A stretch of DNA of 64,000 nucleotides from Leptolyngbya sp. FACHB-8 (GCF_014695575.1 NZ_JACJOO010000084.1:186001-250000); one strand, 5' to 3'. Positions 45,476-54,391 are shown, numbered from the stretch's first letter. The notes: a model not told the origin generated them from the sequence alone. Numbers and translations: made by a program.

Positions 45476-46126
45476 TCAAGTTGTAGAGTCAGTCTCTAAA
45501 ACAGTACCTTCCAGCGTCGTATTCTCTAGAATGGCACCGCTCAAATCTGCTTCGTCCAAAGCAGCTTGCGTCAGGTCTGCATCTTGGAGATCGGCGACTG
45601 TTAGATCGGCCCCCGTCAAATCCGCTTCAACTAAACGCGCTCCCACGAGCTTGGCTCCACTCAAATCGGCATCATTTAGACTGGCTTTATCCAGGGCAGC
45701 AGCTTGTAAATCCGCTTTGCTGAGATCAGCTTCAGTCAAATCCGCTTTGGTCAAATCAGCCTCACTCAAATCAGCATCGCTAAGACTGGCCCGATCCAAA
45801 ACAGCGGTTTTCAAATCGGCCTGATTCAGAATCGTGCGATCGAGAATGGCACCTTCCAAAATCGCGCCATCGAGAATCGCATCGCTCAAGTCTGCATCAC
45901 TCAAATTCGCTTCAGTCAGGTTTGCGCCCTTCAGAGTTGCGCCTCCCAAATGTGCTTCCGTCAAATTTGCCTGAATTAAGTTCGCACCATCCAGGATGGC
46001 ACCGTGAAGGACGGCACCGCTGAGGTCAATACCTTCCAGCTCAGCCCCTCTCAAATCAGCGATACTGAAATCCCGTTCTCCAGCCGCATATTTTTGCTTC
46101 AATTCTTTAACGTCCATGTCTGCCAT
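45476..46126 (-). CDS. Pentapeptide repeat protein
   Basis: The 216-residue protein consists of about 35 tandem A(D/N)LxX pentapeptides after a short N-terminal helix (VKELKQKYAAGERDF). This gives a right-handed quadrilateral beta-helix. No cysteine, signal peptide or membrane helix is present, so it is probably cytosolic. Family roles range from gyrase protection to unknown; here unknown. The repeat DNA has a matching 15-bp periodicity. It is followed by a second, exported pentapeptide protein gene upstream on the same strand, about 310 bp away. Confidence 0.88.
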   Translation of the reverse strand: MADMDVKELKQKYAAGERDFSIADLRGAELEGIDLSGAVLHGAILDGANLIQANLTEAHLGGATLKGANLTEANLSDADLSDAILDGAILEGAILDRTILNQADLKTAVLDRASLSDADLSEADLTKADLTEADLSKADLQAAALDKASLNDADLSGAKLVGARLVEADLTGADLTVADLQDADLTQAALDEADLSGAILENTTLEGTVLETDSTT

Positions 46127-46361
46127 CCTGCCCTTTTAGATAAGAGATTCAGAGGTTGTTTGAAGGGACTTTGAAAAGGTGAGCTTGCAAACATCCGCTG
46201 AAGCTTTATTTACTGCGAATAGTACTCACCATAAAGCAGCAACAACATGGCAACCCCATTCCATAGAGGTAACTTCCAGCGTCCATTAACATTCACAGGA
46301 CGTACACATTCACACCCGTTGTTGCAGGTAAAACCCACCACACGACATGAATGCATGGATT

Positions 46362-46405
46362 TATGAAAAAGGATGTGGAACTGTAGTTTCACATCCTTTT
46401 TCATA
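46362..46405 (-). terminator. 20-bp hairpin after pentapeptide lipoprotein gene
   Basis: TATGAAAAAGGATGTG pairs with CACATCCTTTTTCATA, with further wobble pairs inside to a 4-nt loop. It lies 34 bp beyond the stop of the lipoprotein gene on the minus strand. The stem contains runs of A/T that give a U-tract when transcribed. Confidence 0.65.
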
Positions 46406-46438
46406 GATTTATTTAGCAACAGCCAAATTCTGTTGTCA

Positions 46439-46930
46439 TTAGGGATGAACGGTTTCATCTGGCATCAGGGCGCCCTTGAGATTTGCCCCATTCAGCTTTG
46501 CTCCATCCAGCTTTGCCGCGCTGAGATCGGCTTCAGATAGATTGGCATCGGTGAGGTTAGCATTCGTCAAATCTGCAGTTCGCAGATACGCACCCTGGAG
46601 GCTGGTACCACTGAGGTCGGCTCCGCTTAAGTTAGCCCCTGTCATAGCCGCTTTTTCTAGCACAGCCCCACTTAAATTACTACCGCTGAGGTTGGCATGG
46701 TCGAGCAAAGCAGAAGAGAGGTTAGCACTGCTGAGATCCGATCCGCTTAAATCAGCTTTATTGAGCAATGCTCCGCTGAGATCCTGACCATTGAAATCCT
46801 GGCCTTTCAGGTCACACTCCGCACACTGTCGAGTTTTCAGAAAATCCTCACGGGGGTCTGTTTTCCCGCAGGCACTCAGGAGGGTCAGGCAACCCGTCAG
46901 CATAAGAGCAGTCAAAACGCGATGAGACAT
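46439..46930 (-). CDS. Pentapeptide repeat lipoprotein
   Basis: This 163-residue protein starts at MSHRVLTALMLTGC, giving a regular lipoprotein signal with lipobox LSAC near residue 21; the upstream in-frame ATG would lengthen the signal unnaturally. The mature part has a cysteine pair (RQCAECDLKG) and about 20 A(D/N)L pentapeptides. It is anchored in a membrane and facing the periplasm. Function unknown. It lies 46 bp downstream of the iron-transport permease gene on the same strand and may be read through from it. Confidence 0.85.
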   Translation of the reverse strand: MSHRVLTALMLTGCLTLLSACGKTDPREDFLKTRQCAECDLKGQDFNGQDLSGALLNKADLSGSDLSSANLSSALLDHANLSGSNLSGAVLEKAAMTGANLSGADLSGTSLQGAYLRTADLTNANLTDANLSEADLSAAKLDGAKLNGANLKGALMPDETVHP

Positions 46931-46976
46931 TGTTCTGTTCTTTTCGTAAATAAAAACGTTAGACATAGCACAAGAT

Positions 46977-48671
46977 TCAAGACTCAGCCCCAGAACGGTA
47001 AATCTGGCGGCTGAGTAAAATCACCGGAACCATCCCCACCAACACCACCGCCAGAGCCGGAAATGCTGCCTCTGCTAAACGCTCATCGGAGGCAAGTTGG
47101 TAAGCCCGAATAGCCAGGGTATCGAAGTTGAATGGGCGAATGATGATCGTTGCAGGAAGTTCCTTCATCACATCCACAAAGACCAGCAGGATGGCGGTGA
47201 TGAGGCCCCCGCTCATCAGCGGCACATGAACTCGGCGGAGGGTTGCAGCAGGACTGTAGCCCAGGGAACGGGAGGCATCATCCAAGCTGGGCTTGATCCG
47301 GCCGAGGCTGGCTTCGACAGAGTTAAAGGCGATCGCCAAAAAACGAACCAGGTAAGCAAAAATGAGCGCGACAATAGTACCACTTAACAGCAATCCGGTA
47401 GAGATGCCAAACGTCTGACGCATCCACGCATCCAGAGCATTATCAAAAGCGCCTAGAGGCACCAGAATGCCAACAGCGATGACCGAACCAGGGATAGCAT
47501 AGCCCATAGAAGCCAACCGGACTGAAGCTTGCATAGGGCGATGGGGATGTAGCCGCAAGCCATAGGCCAACAGCAGGGCGATCGCCCCCGCCAGCACCGC
47601 GGCCAATCCTGCCAGGATCAAGCTATTGCGGGCATACTGCCACAAGCGCTCATCCGTAATCTTATTGCTATGGCGCAACCCCATCTGCAACAGCAGAATC
47701 GCCGGAAGCACAAATCCAAGGGCGATCGGGCTCAGACAGGTGAACCAAGTAACCCACTTGCGCCATCCCTGCAAACGGTAACGGGTGGGAACGGTACGAT
47801 AGCCCGTCTGGTAATACCGTCCTCGACGCCGAAACCATTGCTCCAGCCAGATCAGGCACAGCACGAACAGCAGCAGTAGCGCAGCCAGTTGGGTCGCTGC
47901 AATCCGTTCACCCATGCCAAACCAGGTGCGGTAAATCCCAGTCGTAAATGTATCGACGCTGAAATACTGAACGGTGCCAAAGTCGCTCAGGGTCTCCATC
48001 AACGTCAGGGCCGTACCAGCGGCGATCGCCGGACGCGCCAACGGTAATGCTACCCGCCAAAAACTTTGCCAGGGGTTACAACCCAACGTACGGCTGGCTT
48101 CCAGGGTGCGGTTCGATTGCTCCAAAAACGCCACCCGGGTTAGCAAGTAGACGTAGGGATACAGCACCAGGGTAAGCAGCGCGATCGCCCCTCCCAACGA
48201 GCGAATATTCGGAAACCAATATTCACTCGCGGCCTTCCAGCCAAACAGGAATCGTAGACCTGACTGCACAGGGCCGTAGTACTCCAGAAACTCAGTGTAG
48301 GTAAACGCCAGAATGTAAGCTGGAGCTGCCATGGGTAGCAGCAACGCCCATTCCAACCAGCGTCGCCCTGGAAAGTGGCACATCGTCACGAACCAGGCCG
48401 TAGATACCCCTAAACCCACAACACCGATCCCCACTCCAACCATCAGTAGCAGAGAATTGAGGATATAGCGGGCTAAGACCGTTTCTGCTAAATGCTGCCA
48501 TACCTCCACTTGCGGGGTGAAAAGCCCTGCCATCACTACCAGCACAGGGGAGAGGATCAGGAGGGCGATCGCTCCTACCAGCACAGACCAGCCCTGGGCC
48601 ATCCCCTTACTGAAAACAAGATTCAGCAGAGAAGGAGGAGATTTCGGGGAAGAAGTTTGGGCAGATCTCAT
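46977..48671 (-). CDS. futB: Iron(III) ABC transporter permease, FutB-like
   Basis: The 564-residue protein has about twelve transmembrane helices as two fused permease halves. Two EAA cytoplasmic loops appear: EASRTLGCNPWQSFWRVALP and DASRSLGYSPAATLRRVHVP. This fused form is the AfuB/FutB/ThiP architecture used for ferric iron or thiamine. The divergent gene encodes the matching ATPase. The periplasmic iron-binding protein (FutA) is not in the window. Confidence 0.88.
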   Translation of the reverse strand: MRSAQTSSPKSPPSLLNLVFSKGMAQGWSVLVGAIALLILSPVLVVMAGLFTPQVEVWQHLAETVLARYILNSLLLMVGVGIGVVGLGVSTAWFVTMCHFPGRRWLEWALLLPMAAPAYILAFTYTEFLEYYGPVQSGLRFLFGWKAASEYWFPNIRSLGGAIALLTLVLYPYVYLLTRVAFLEQSNRTLEASRTLGCNPWQSFWRVALPLARPAIAAGTALTLMETLSDFGTVQYFSVDTFTTGIYRTWFGMGERIAATQLAALLLLFVLCLIWLEQWFRRRGRYYQTGYRTVPTRYRLQGWRKWVTWFTCLSPIALGFVLPAILLLQMGLRHSNKITDERLWQYARNSLILAGLAAVLAGAIALLLAYGLRLHPHRPMQASVRLASMGYAIPGSVIAVGILVPLGAFDNALDAWMRQTFGISTGLLLSGTIVALIFAYLVRFLAIAFNSVEASLGRIKPSLDDASRSLGYSPAATLRRVHVPLMSGGLITAILLVFVDVMKELPATIIIRPFNFDTLAIRAYQLASDERLAEAAFPALAVVLVGMVPVILLSRQIYRSGAES

Positions 48672-48829
48672 GCGATGATAGGAAAAATGGGAAGTACTGG
48701 CGAGTCGCAGGTCGAAATTGGAGCCTCTTTATTGAACTTTAATCGCAATAAGTGAGTCAACTTCGTTATGGTATCAGTTAAGACTTGCCCGTAGTCAACT
48801 ATTACAAACCTGACGCATCCGAAATTTCT

Positions 48830-49942
48830 ATGGCCTCAATTTTGTCTCTGGAGGGGGTTTCCCATCAGTTTTCTGGTTGCCCGTCTCCCGCCGTGGCTGA
48901 TGTTAGCCTAAATCTGGCAGCGGGGGATATCCTTGCCCTCCTGGGGCCATCGGGTTGCGGTAAGACGACGCTGCTACGGCTCATTGCCGGATTCGAAACC
49001 CCGCAGCAGGGACGCATTGTCATCGACGGTACTCCGGTTTGCGGCACCCACCATCATGTCCCTCCGGAGCGACGATCCGTCGGCATGGTGTTTCAAGACT
49101 TTGCCCTGTTTCCTCACCTGACGGTAGCCGAGAATCTCGCCTTTGGGCTGCAACGACTCAGCAAAGCCACCATCCAAGAGCGCGTTTCAGAAGCTCTAGC
49201 CCTGATTGGCTTACAAGGCTTTCAATCTCGCTACCCCCACGAGCTTTCGGGCGGCCAGCAGCAACGGGTGGCTCTGGCTCGCGCCCTGGCTCCCCGCCCC
49301 AGCCTGGTGTTGCTCGATGAGCCTCTGAGCAACCTGGATGTACAGGTACGCGTGGCACTGCGTCAGGAAATCCGGGATGTGTTGAAGGCAACGGGTACCT
49401 CAGCGGTCTTCGTCACCCATGACCAGGAGGAGGCGATGGCGATCGCCGACCAGGTTGCCGTCATGCGAACCGGGCACATGGAACAACACGGCACCCCCGA
49501 AAGCCTTTATCACGAGCCCACATCCCGCTTCGTCGCCGAGTTTGTGACTCAGGCAAACTTCCTTAAAGCCAACCAGAAAGGCCAGGTATGGGAAACCGAG
49601 CTAGGCACCTTTGGCACCGCTCTGGTGCAGTGTGCCTGCAATGTCCTGTGGACGGATGACCACCACGCGACTCGCTCCGGTGAGTTAATGATTCGCCAGG
49701 AAGACGTGGTCCCCGTGGTGGATGAAGCAGGGGCTGTAGTCGTGCGCGATCGCCAATTCCTGGGCCGCGAATATCGCTACACCTTAGAAACTCTCTCTGG
49801 CCAACTTCTTTATGCTCGTACCTCCACCCGCACTCAAATCCCCGTGGGTACAAGGGTCAGCCTTAACTTCAGCAACGCCATCCTCCGCTTCTTCCCAGAC
49901 GAAGTCTCCGTTGTGGATGCTGTAGCCGCCCCGATCAGATAG
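48830..49942 (+). CDS. futC: Iron(III) ABC transporter ATP-binding protein, FutC-like
   Basis: The 370-residue protein starts at [20 protein letters not shown] start 15 codons earlier is possible but less likely. It contains Walker [11 protein letters not shown]-loop, signature [15 protein letters not shown], Walker [11 protein letters not shown] and H-loop [10 protein letters not shown], then a C-terminal TOBE-like domain. It drives ferric-iron import with the FutB-like permease, encoded divergently from a shared 158-bp region. No Fur box could be seen clearly there. Confidence 0.88.
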   Translation: MASILSLEGVSHQFSGCPSPAVADVSLNLAAGDILALLGPSGCGKTTLLRLIAGFETPQQGRIVIDGTPVCGTHHHVPPERRSVGMVFQDFALFPHLTVAENLAFGLQRLSKATIQERVSEALALIGLQGFQSRYPHELSGGQQQRVALARALAPRPSLVLLDEPLSNLDVQVRVALRQEIRDVLKATGTSAVFVTHDQEEAMAIADQVAVMRTGHMEQHGTPESLYHEPTSRFVAEFVTQANFLKANQKGQVWETELGTFGTALVQCACNVLWTDDHHATRSGELMIRQEDVVPVVDEAGAVVVRDRQFLGREYRYTLETLSGQLLYARTSTRTQIPVGTRVSLNFSNAILRFFPDEVSVVDAVAAPIR

Positions 49943-49951
49943 CGATCGCTG

Positions 49952-50056
49952 TACAGCGCTTTTCAAGCGCTTAAAATGTGGTTGTTTTTGTGAGAGCCGC
50001 ACTCCGTGCGGCTCTCACAAAAACAACCGGGGTTGATTCAAGCGCAAAGCGCTGTA
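49952..50056. mobile_element. Family C palindromic element (TA-bounded, 105 bp)
   Basis: TA-CAGCGCTTTTCAAGCGC at left and GCGCAAAGCGCTG-TA at right enclose a central hairpin (GGTTGTTTTTGTGAGAGCCG and complement, TCC loop). Each end can also form its own mini-hairpin (AGCGCTT-TTC-AAGCGCT, and AGCGC-AAA-GCGCT). It starts 10 bp after the futC-like stop. This is the best-preserved family C copy. Confidence 0.85.
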
Positions 50057-50065
50057 TATACCCCA

Positions 50066-50104
50066 GCAAAGAGGCTTTATTGCAATGCAATAAAGCCTCT
50101 TTGC
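50066..50104. repeat. 18-bp perfect palindrome
   Basis: Arms 50066-50083 and 50087-50104 pair perfectly with an AAT loop. It stands 10 bp from the family C element and 34 bp from the family D element. Confidence 0.8.
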
Positions 50105-50137
50105 GCATGGGTGCTTTGCCCTCATTAACAACGGGAA

Positions 50138-50232
50138 TATAGCGATGTGCAAGTGCGTTAAGTACAGCAACGGTGGTGTGGGGCACGAAGTGCCCCACAC
50201 CACCGTACTTAATCAACGTGCACAGCGCTATA
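50138..50232. mobile_element. Family D palindromic element
   Basis: The ends TATAGCGATGTGC and GCACAGCGCTATA form the outer stem. TTAAGTAC and GTACTTAA pair further in, and a 15-bp perfect hairpin (50171-50185/50191-50205) forms the tip. The outer and junction sequences match the copy at 12999-13095, whereas the tip is different. The ends resemble those of family C (TAYAGCGC). Confidence 0.75.
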
Positions 50233-50304
50233 AATCAGCAAACGCGTTACGGAATTTCCTTATAAGAGTGGGAATTCTGATGGTAGTCGCATCCAAATTC
50301 CCCC

Positions 50305-51861
50305 ATGCCATCTTCCACAACGCCCCTGAGCAGCAGCATTCGCAACATTCAAACCCTGCTGATGTCGTTTCACCCACTGATTGTGATTGAAACCGTTGAG
50401 GAGGAGCGGGTACAAACGCTACTGCAAACGGTAACTGGGGAAATGAAGCTAACCCTGTTTGAATGGAGCTCGACCCAGGGATTGGTGCGATCGCCCGGCT
50501 CCAGCTCTAATTGGGTGAACGAATACGCCCCACCGACCCAACGCCCTACGGCTTTTGAAGGCACGGATGATCCTCTAAAAGCCTTAAAGCAAGTTGAAGA
50601 AAACACAGTGAAAGGGGTGTTCTGGCTCAAGGACTTTGGCAAGCATTTAGACAACGACCCCGTACTCGTGCGGCAATTTCGAGAGTTAACGCAGCAGTTT
50701 GCGCAGAAAGCTTCGGCTCTAGTGGTATCGGGAGATAGCGTTAAACTCCCCCCCGAAATTGCCCACGATGCCGTGTACTTTGACTTAAAACTACCGGGGC
50801 AGGATGAACTATATCAGGTCGTTCTAGAAGTTATCCGCGCGCTCAAAGCGAAAAATCGTCTTCAGTCCGAACCTATTGAGTTAGAGCTGCAATCCCTCGT
50901 GAAGGCACTGGCGGGAATGACCTTAAAGCAGGCACGTCAGGCGATCGCCTACGCAGCCATGGAGGACGGCAAACTGACGATCGACGACATCGCCAAAATT
51001 CTCTACCGCAAAGCCCAAATGATTCGGGAAGGGGGCGTGCTGGAGTATTTCCCCGTGGACGATCGCCCGCTCAACCTGGGAGGATTTGCAGGGCTCAAGC
51101 GCTGGCTCGATCGCGCCAAAGTCGGCTTTAGCCCCCGAGCTATCGAGCTCAATTTAACCCCACCCAAAGGCATTTTGATTGTAGGGATCCAGGGCTGTGG
51201 CAAATCTCTGGCCGCCAAAACCATTGCCCAATCCTGGAAATTGCCATTGCTCAAGCTAGACGCGGGTCGCCTCTACGACAAATATGTGGGCGAATCCGAA
51301 AAGAACTTTCGGCAAGCGGTCGCCCTAGCAGAAACCATGGCCCCTGCCGTCTTATGGATTGACGAAATCGAGAAGAGCTTTACCACCAGTGCCAGTGGCG
51401 GGGATGCGGATGGAGGCTTGAGCCGCCGCCTGTTTGGCTCCTTACTCACCTGGATGCAGGAAAAATCTCAGGAAGTTTTTGTCGTAGCAACCGCCAACGA
51501 CCTATCCCAGGTGCCTCCTGAGCTGCTGCGTAAGGGCCGTTTTGATGAAGTCTTTTTTGTCGATTTACCCAATGAGCAGGAGCGAGGCGTCATTCTACAA
51601 GCCCACTTACTGCGGCGGAAGCAGGTTCCCCGCCAATTCGACTTTCCGGCTCTGGTACAAGCATTAGAGGGATTCAGCGGTGCGGAGATTGAACAGGCTG
51701 TTATTTCCGCTCTGTACCATGCGCTACACCTGAATCAACCCCTCGATACCCCCCTGCTATTACAGACCATCAAATCCACTATCCCTCTCTCAGTATCACG
51801 CCGGGAGGAAGTGGACAATCTGCGGGCGATCGCCCAGGAACGCTTCGTCAGCGTTCGATAA
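50305..51861 (+). CDS. AAA family ATPase, Ycf46-like
   Basis: The 518-residue protein matches the Ycf46 family, found in cyanobacteria and red-algal plastids. The N-terminal domain has [14 protein letters not shown]. The AAA core has Walker [13 protein letters not shown] near residue 293, pore loop and Walker [15 protein letters not shown] near 350, sensor 1 ATAND, and the arginine finger in [14 protein letters not shown]. Ycf46 has been linked to inorganic carbon and photosynthesis regulation; the exact substrate is not known. Cytosolic, monocistronic. Confidence 0.88.
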   Translation: MPSSTTPLSSSIRNIQTLLMSFHPLIVIETVEEERVQTLLQTVTGEMKLTLFEWSSTQGLVRSPGSSSNWVNEYAPPTQRPTAFEGTDDPLKALKQVEENTVKGVFWLKDFGKHLDNDPVLVRQFRELTQQFAQKASALVVSGDSVKLPPEIAHDAVYFDLKLPGQDELYQVVLEVIRALKAKNRLQSEPIELELQSLVKALAGMTLKQARQAIAYAAMEDGKLTIDDIAKILYRKAQMIREGGVLEYFPVDDRPLNLGGFAGLKRWLDRAKVGFSPRAIELNLTPPKGILIVGIQGCGKSLAAKTIAQSWKLPLLKLDAGRLYDKYVGESEKNFRQAVALAETMAPAVLWIDEIEKSFTTSASGGDADGGLSRRLFGSLLTWMQEKSQEVFVVATANDLSQVPPELLRKGRFDEVFFVDLPNEQERGVILQAHLLRRKQVPRQFDFPALVQALEGFSGAEIEQAVISALYHALHLNQPLDTPLLLQTIKSTIPLSVSRREEVDNLRAIAQERFVSVR

Positions 51862-51877
51862 TGCCAGTTTGGGGTAA

Positions 51878-51897
51878 GGGTGTTCTCGAGAACACCC
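51878..51897. repeat. 20-bp loopless perfect palindrome
   Basis: GGGTGTTCTCGAGAACACCC is its own reverse complement. It lies 16 bp after the ycf46-like stop and directly abuts the next hairpin. It could be a protein-binding dyad or a part of the palindrome cluster. Confidence 0.7.
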
Positions 51898-51930
51898 ATT
51901 TTGACGTGCGCTTCGCGCACGTCAAAATGG
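51896..51930. repeat. 16-bp perfect palindrome, GCTTCGC apex
   Basis: CCATTTTGACGTGCGC, TTC loop, and perfect complement. Its arm resembles arm 1 of the adjacent family B element (CATTTTGGCGTGCGC), so it may be a duplicated single arm. Confidence 0.78.
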
Positions 51931-51937
51931 TTAAGTA

Positions 51938-52059
51938 ACCTCAGTTCGGGATAAGCTGAAGTGCTCATTTTGGCGTGCGCTTTGCGCACGCCAAAATGAG
52001 CGTTTTCGAGTGCCGCGCGTTGCGCGGCACTCGAAAACGCCCTTAACCCGAACTCAGGT
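51938..52059 (+). mobile_element. Family B Y-shaped palindromic element
   Basis: The ends ACCTCAGTTCGGGATAAG and CTTAACCCGAACTCAGGT pair over the closing stem with two mismatches. Arm 1 (51963-51980/51984-52001) is an 18-bp perfect stem with a TTT loop. Arm 2 (52002-52018/52022-52038) is a 17-bp perfect stem with a GTT loop. TAAGTA occurs on both sides (51932-51937 and 52060-52065). Confidence 0.83.
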
Positions 52060-52138
52060 TAAGTAGCTTTCTACTGAACAGAATAGGTGGTAGCAATCCA
52101 TACGGCACAATGAAGAGTGCTGTTAATTCCTGTCTGCT

Positions 52139-52354
52139 ATGACAACACCTCAAGAAACCATCAAACTGGATCAATTCCTCAAACTCTCACAAGTTGTACA
52201 AACGGGAGGCGAGGCTAAGCTCTTGATTCAGTCTGGAGAAGTGATGGTTAACGGAGAAATAGAAACCCGCCGAGGACGCAAGTTAGTGGTAGGCGATCGC
52301 GTTACCGTCTATGGCGAAACTATTCTCGTCGAAGACGACCCAGACAACCCGTAG
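52139..52354 (+). CDS. S4 domain RNA-binding protein (YaaA/RlbA-like)
   Basis: The 71-residue protein is a single S4 fold: IKLDQFLKLSQVVQTGGEAK, then 'IQSGEVMVNGEIETRRGRKL', then VGDRVTV. Small S4 proteins bind structured RNA such as rRNA or tRNA. It lies between the family B element and the signal peptidase gene, on the strand opposite to the latter. Confidence 0.85.
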   Translation: MTTPQETIKLDQFLKLSQVVQTGGEAKLLIQSGEVMVNGEIETRRGRKLVVGDRVTVYGETILVEDDPDNP

Positions 52355-52424
52355 AAGTGGATGAGTGGATGGGTTTTAGCGGTTTTGTCCCGTACTGGGG
52401 CTTCGCCTGCTCAGGGTATGAACA

Positions 52425-53084
52425 TTAAGAAACCTCAGACTTCACCGAAGGAGCAGCATCCACTCCAGCATTTCTCCCCGATAGAGAAATCGAGCCAAGG
52501 CGAGAGAACGGATAAAACCGAAAAACAGCTCGCCCAATAATATTGGGCCGTGGGAGAAAGCCCCATACATGAGAGTCGTTGCTGTTGTTACGATTATCCC
52601 CCATCACGAAATATGCACCTTCTGGGACATGAATTGGGGGCAGTATGTAGTCGGGAGGAGCAGCAATGTAATTCTCCTGCAGGGGTTGCCCGTTCAGCAC
52701 CACCTGGCCACCCCGCACCTCCAAAATATCGCCTGGTTCCCCAATAATGCGCTTAATAAACGCCTGGTCTTGCCCATAGCCCAGCTCCTCCAGCACAGCC
52801 GGAGGATGGAACACAACAATATCGCCATGAGCCGGGGGCCGAAGCCGATAGGACACCTTCTCAACGACCAGGCGATCGCCCACGGCCAACGTCGGCACCA
52901 TCGAGTCAGATGGAATAAACCTCGGCTCTGCAATAAAGATACGAATTACCAGGGCCAAAGCCAGGGCAATGACCAGAAATCGAATATTCTCCTGCTGCGA
53001 TCGCCAAAACCCTGCTTCAGGAGCCTTGCTGGCACTTGCCTGAGTAGAAGTGGATTCGGTTTGAGGTGAGGGATTCGCAGCCAT
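52425..53084 (-). CDS. lepB: Signal peptidase I
   Basis: The 219-residue protein starts MAANPSPQTES; upstream in-frame codons run through the palindrome and were rejected. It has one membrane helix (FLVIALALALVIRIFIA), the catalytic Ser in FIPSDSMVPTL, the catalytic Lys in AFIKRIIGEPGD, and box E GDNRNNSNDSH. It removes signal peptides at the outer face of the plasma or thylakoid membrane. The catalytic serine context SDSM and one N-terminal helix are typical of cyanobacterial enzymes. Confidence 0.93.
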   Translation of the reverse strand: MAANPSPQTESTSTQASASKAPEAGFWRSQQENIRFLVIALALALVIRIFIAEPRFIPSDSMVPTLAVGDRLVVEKVSYRLRPPAHGDIVVFHPPAVLEELGYGQDQAFIKRIIGEPGDILEVRGGQVVLNGQPLQENYIAAPPDYILPPIHVPEGAYFVMGDNRNNSNDSHVWGFLPRPNIIGRAVFRFYPFSRLGSISLSGRNAGVDAAPSVKSEVS

Positions 53085-53155
53085 AGAGTTTTCTGTCGGA
53101 ACGTGCTTATTGATTTTAGGCGATCGCTCACAACAATAGGCTGAACAACCCTCGG

Positions 53156-53254
53156 TTGCCCTTTTGGTCGCTTCATGACCAAAAGGACAAGGGGTGCATC
53201 CCACTTTGTAAGTGGGTTTCCAAACTTGCAAAAGTGGGATGCACCCAAGGGCAA
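53156..53254. repeat. Two-armed palindrome with closing stem (family H)
   Basis: TTGCCCTT and AAGGGCAA close a structure with two hairpins: CCTTTTGGTC/GACCAAAAGG (53160-53186, 7-nt loop) and GGGTGCATCCCACTTT with its complement (53192-53207/53231-53246). The Y-shape resembles families A and B but the sequence is unrelated. It lies between the lepB start and the stop of the reductase gene. Confidence 0.7.
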
Positions 53255-53266
53255 AGGGCAGGGGTA

Positions 53267-53974
53267 CTAAAAGGCCACGAACTTTTCTGCACGAACTTGT
53301 GCCCAGGATGCTCCCAGAGAGAGTACGGCATCCTGTAACTGAGAGACGCGATCGCCTACCGCACAAATATCGATATCCGCAATATGCAGGTTAAGCGGCA
53401 GTTTCGAGAGCACTGACTCCACCGGGCTGTTCAGCACTTCGATGTAGTGGAAGGTGGCCCAGGTTTGTTGGAGCGATCGCCACACATCTGCATAAGGCAA
53501 GCAATCCGGCGTCTCAGGATTGGCCTGAATTAACCAGACTGGGCGGCTAAACCGCTGCTCCGCTAACCATTCGATATGGCTCTTGACAGGGGCGATGCCA
53601 GATCCCTCGGCAATATAGAGACGAGGGCGATCGGGGCACTCTGCCAGAGTCATCATCCCATAGGGACCCCGCACCGAGATTGTATCCCCGGGCTCCAAAT
53701 CCTGAATATAGGCCGAACTCCAACCCACCCGTGAAACACATAACTCCACTTCTGGGCACTGAGACGGGGACGATGAGATGGAATAAATTTTGGTGAACTG
53801 TTTACCGTCTCGCTCAAACTTGGGCCATATTGCCTGTCCTGGCAAAAATCGGAAGGATTGATCATGGAGCCGCAACCGAATTGATTTGATGGTGGGAGAA
53901 AGCTGGGTAGAGGCCACAACCGTTGCCCAGCAATCCATCGGTTGGGATGGACGTAATACTTCGTAGCTCTGCAT
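53267..53974 (-). CDS. Ferredoxin-reductase-like flavin oxidoreductase
   Basis: The 235-residue protein starts MQSYEVLRPSQP, with AAGGAGAC 5 nt upstream fixing the start. The FAD domain has KIYSISSSPSQ (usual RxYS is KIYS here) and 'SVRGPYGMMTL'. The NAD domain has YIAEGSGIAPVKSHIEWL. There is no 2Fe-2S domain. It is likely to transfer electrons between NAD(P)H and a flavin or ferredoxin partner; the partner is unknown. Confidence 0.82.
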   Translation of the reverse strand: MQSYEVLRPSQPMDCWATVVASTQLSPTIKSIRLRLHDQSFRFLPGQAIWPKFERDGKQFTKIYSISSSPSQCPEVELCVSRVGWSSAYIQDLEPGDTISVRGPYGMMTLAECPDRPRLYIAEGSGIAPVKSHIEWLAEQRFSRPVWLIQANPETPDCLPYADVWRSLQQTWATFHYIEVLNSPVESVLSKLPLNLHIADIDICAVGDRVSQLQDAVLSLGASWAQVRAEKFVAF

Positions 53975-54139
53975 AGTCTCCTTGCCGTACATGGCACGCC
54001 TGCAAAACAGGCTCCGCAAATTTCTGGCTCAACAATTCACGAGGAGACATTGTAGCCTGGACACCGCTGCTTTTGATAAGGTTTTGGCACGGGGAAACGA
54101 TTGATTTTCCGTTTAAATCCTTCTTTTGAAGCACACCCT

Positions 54140-54322
54140 ATGAACGACACAACAGGTTGGTATGTGGTAAAGCGCCCGGAAGGCTCTTGCGAGATTGTCG
54201 CAGTCGAGGTTGGTCAAACCCTGGAGGAGGGAACAGAACGATGGGGCCCATTCGCGTCCCAGAGCGAGGCGTTCGCCCGCCGCGTAGGTTTAATCCGTGC
54301 TGGCAAATGCCAACCTATCTAA
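54140..54322 (+). CDS. Conserved small protein of unknown function
   Basis: The 60-residue protein starts MNDTTGWYVVKRPEGSCEIV and ends ARRVGLIRAGKCQPI. I recall similar small proteins (WYVVK at the start, RVGLIRAGKCxP at the end) throughout cyanobacteria, sometimes mislabelled as transposase, without known function. It has no signal peptide. It stands alone upstream of the tRNA-Asp pair. Confidence 0.65.
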   Translation: MNDTTGWYVVKRPEGSCEIVAVEVGQTLEEGTERWGPFASQSEAFARRVGLIRAGKCQPI

Positions 54323-54391
54323 AAAGCCTATGAAATGAATGCTTTTGTGCCTAAACGGCACAAAAAGCTCGTTTAATGTGGGTTTAGAGAA

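Noticed and set aside
45531-45824. Plus-strand frame antisense to pentapeptide repeats
   Set aside because: Low-complexity mirror of the A(D/N)L repeats; the minus-strand frame is the real gene.
46210-46458. 82-codon minus-strand frame between the pentapeptide genes
   Set aside because: It overlaps the end of the lipoprotein gene and reads through a terminator hairpin; no family seen.
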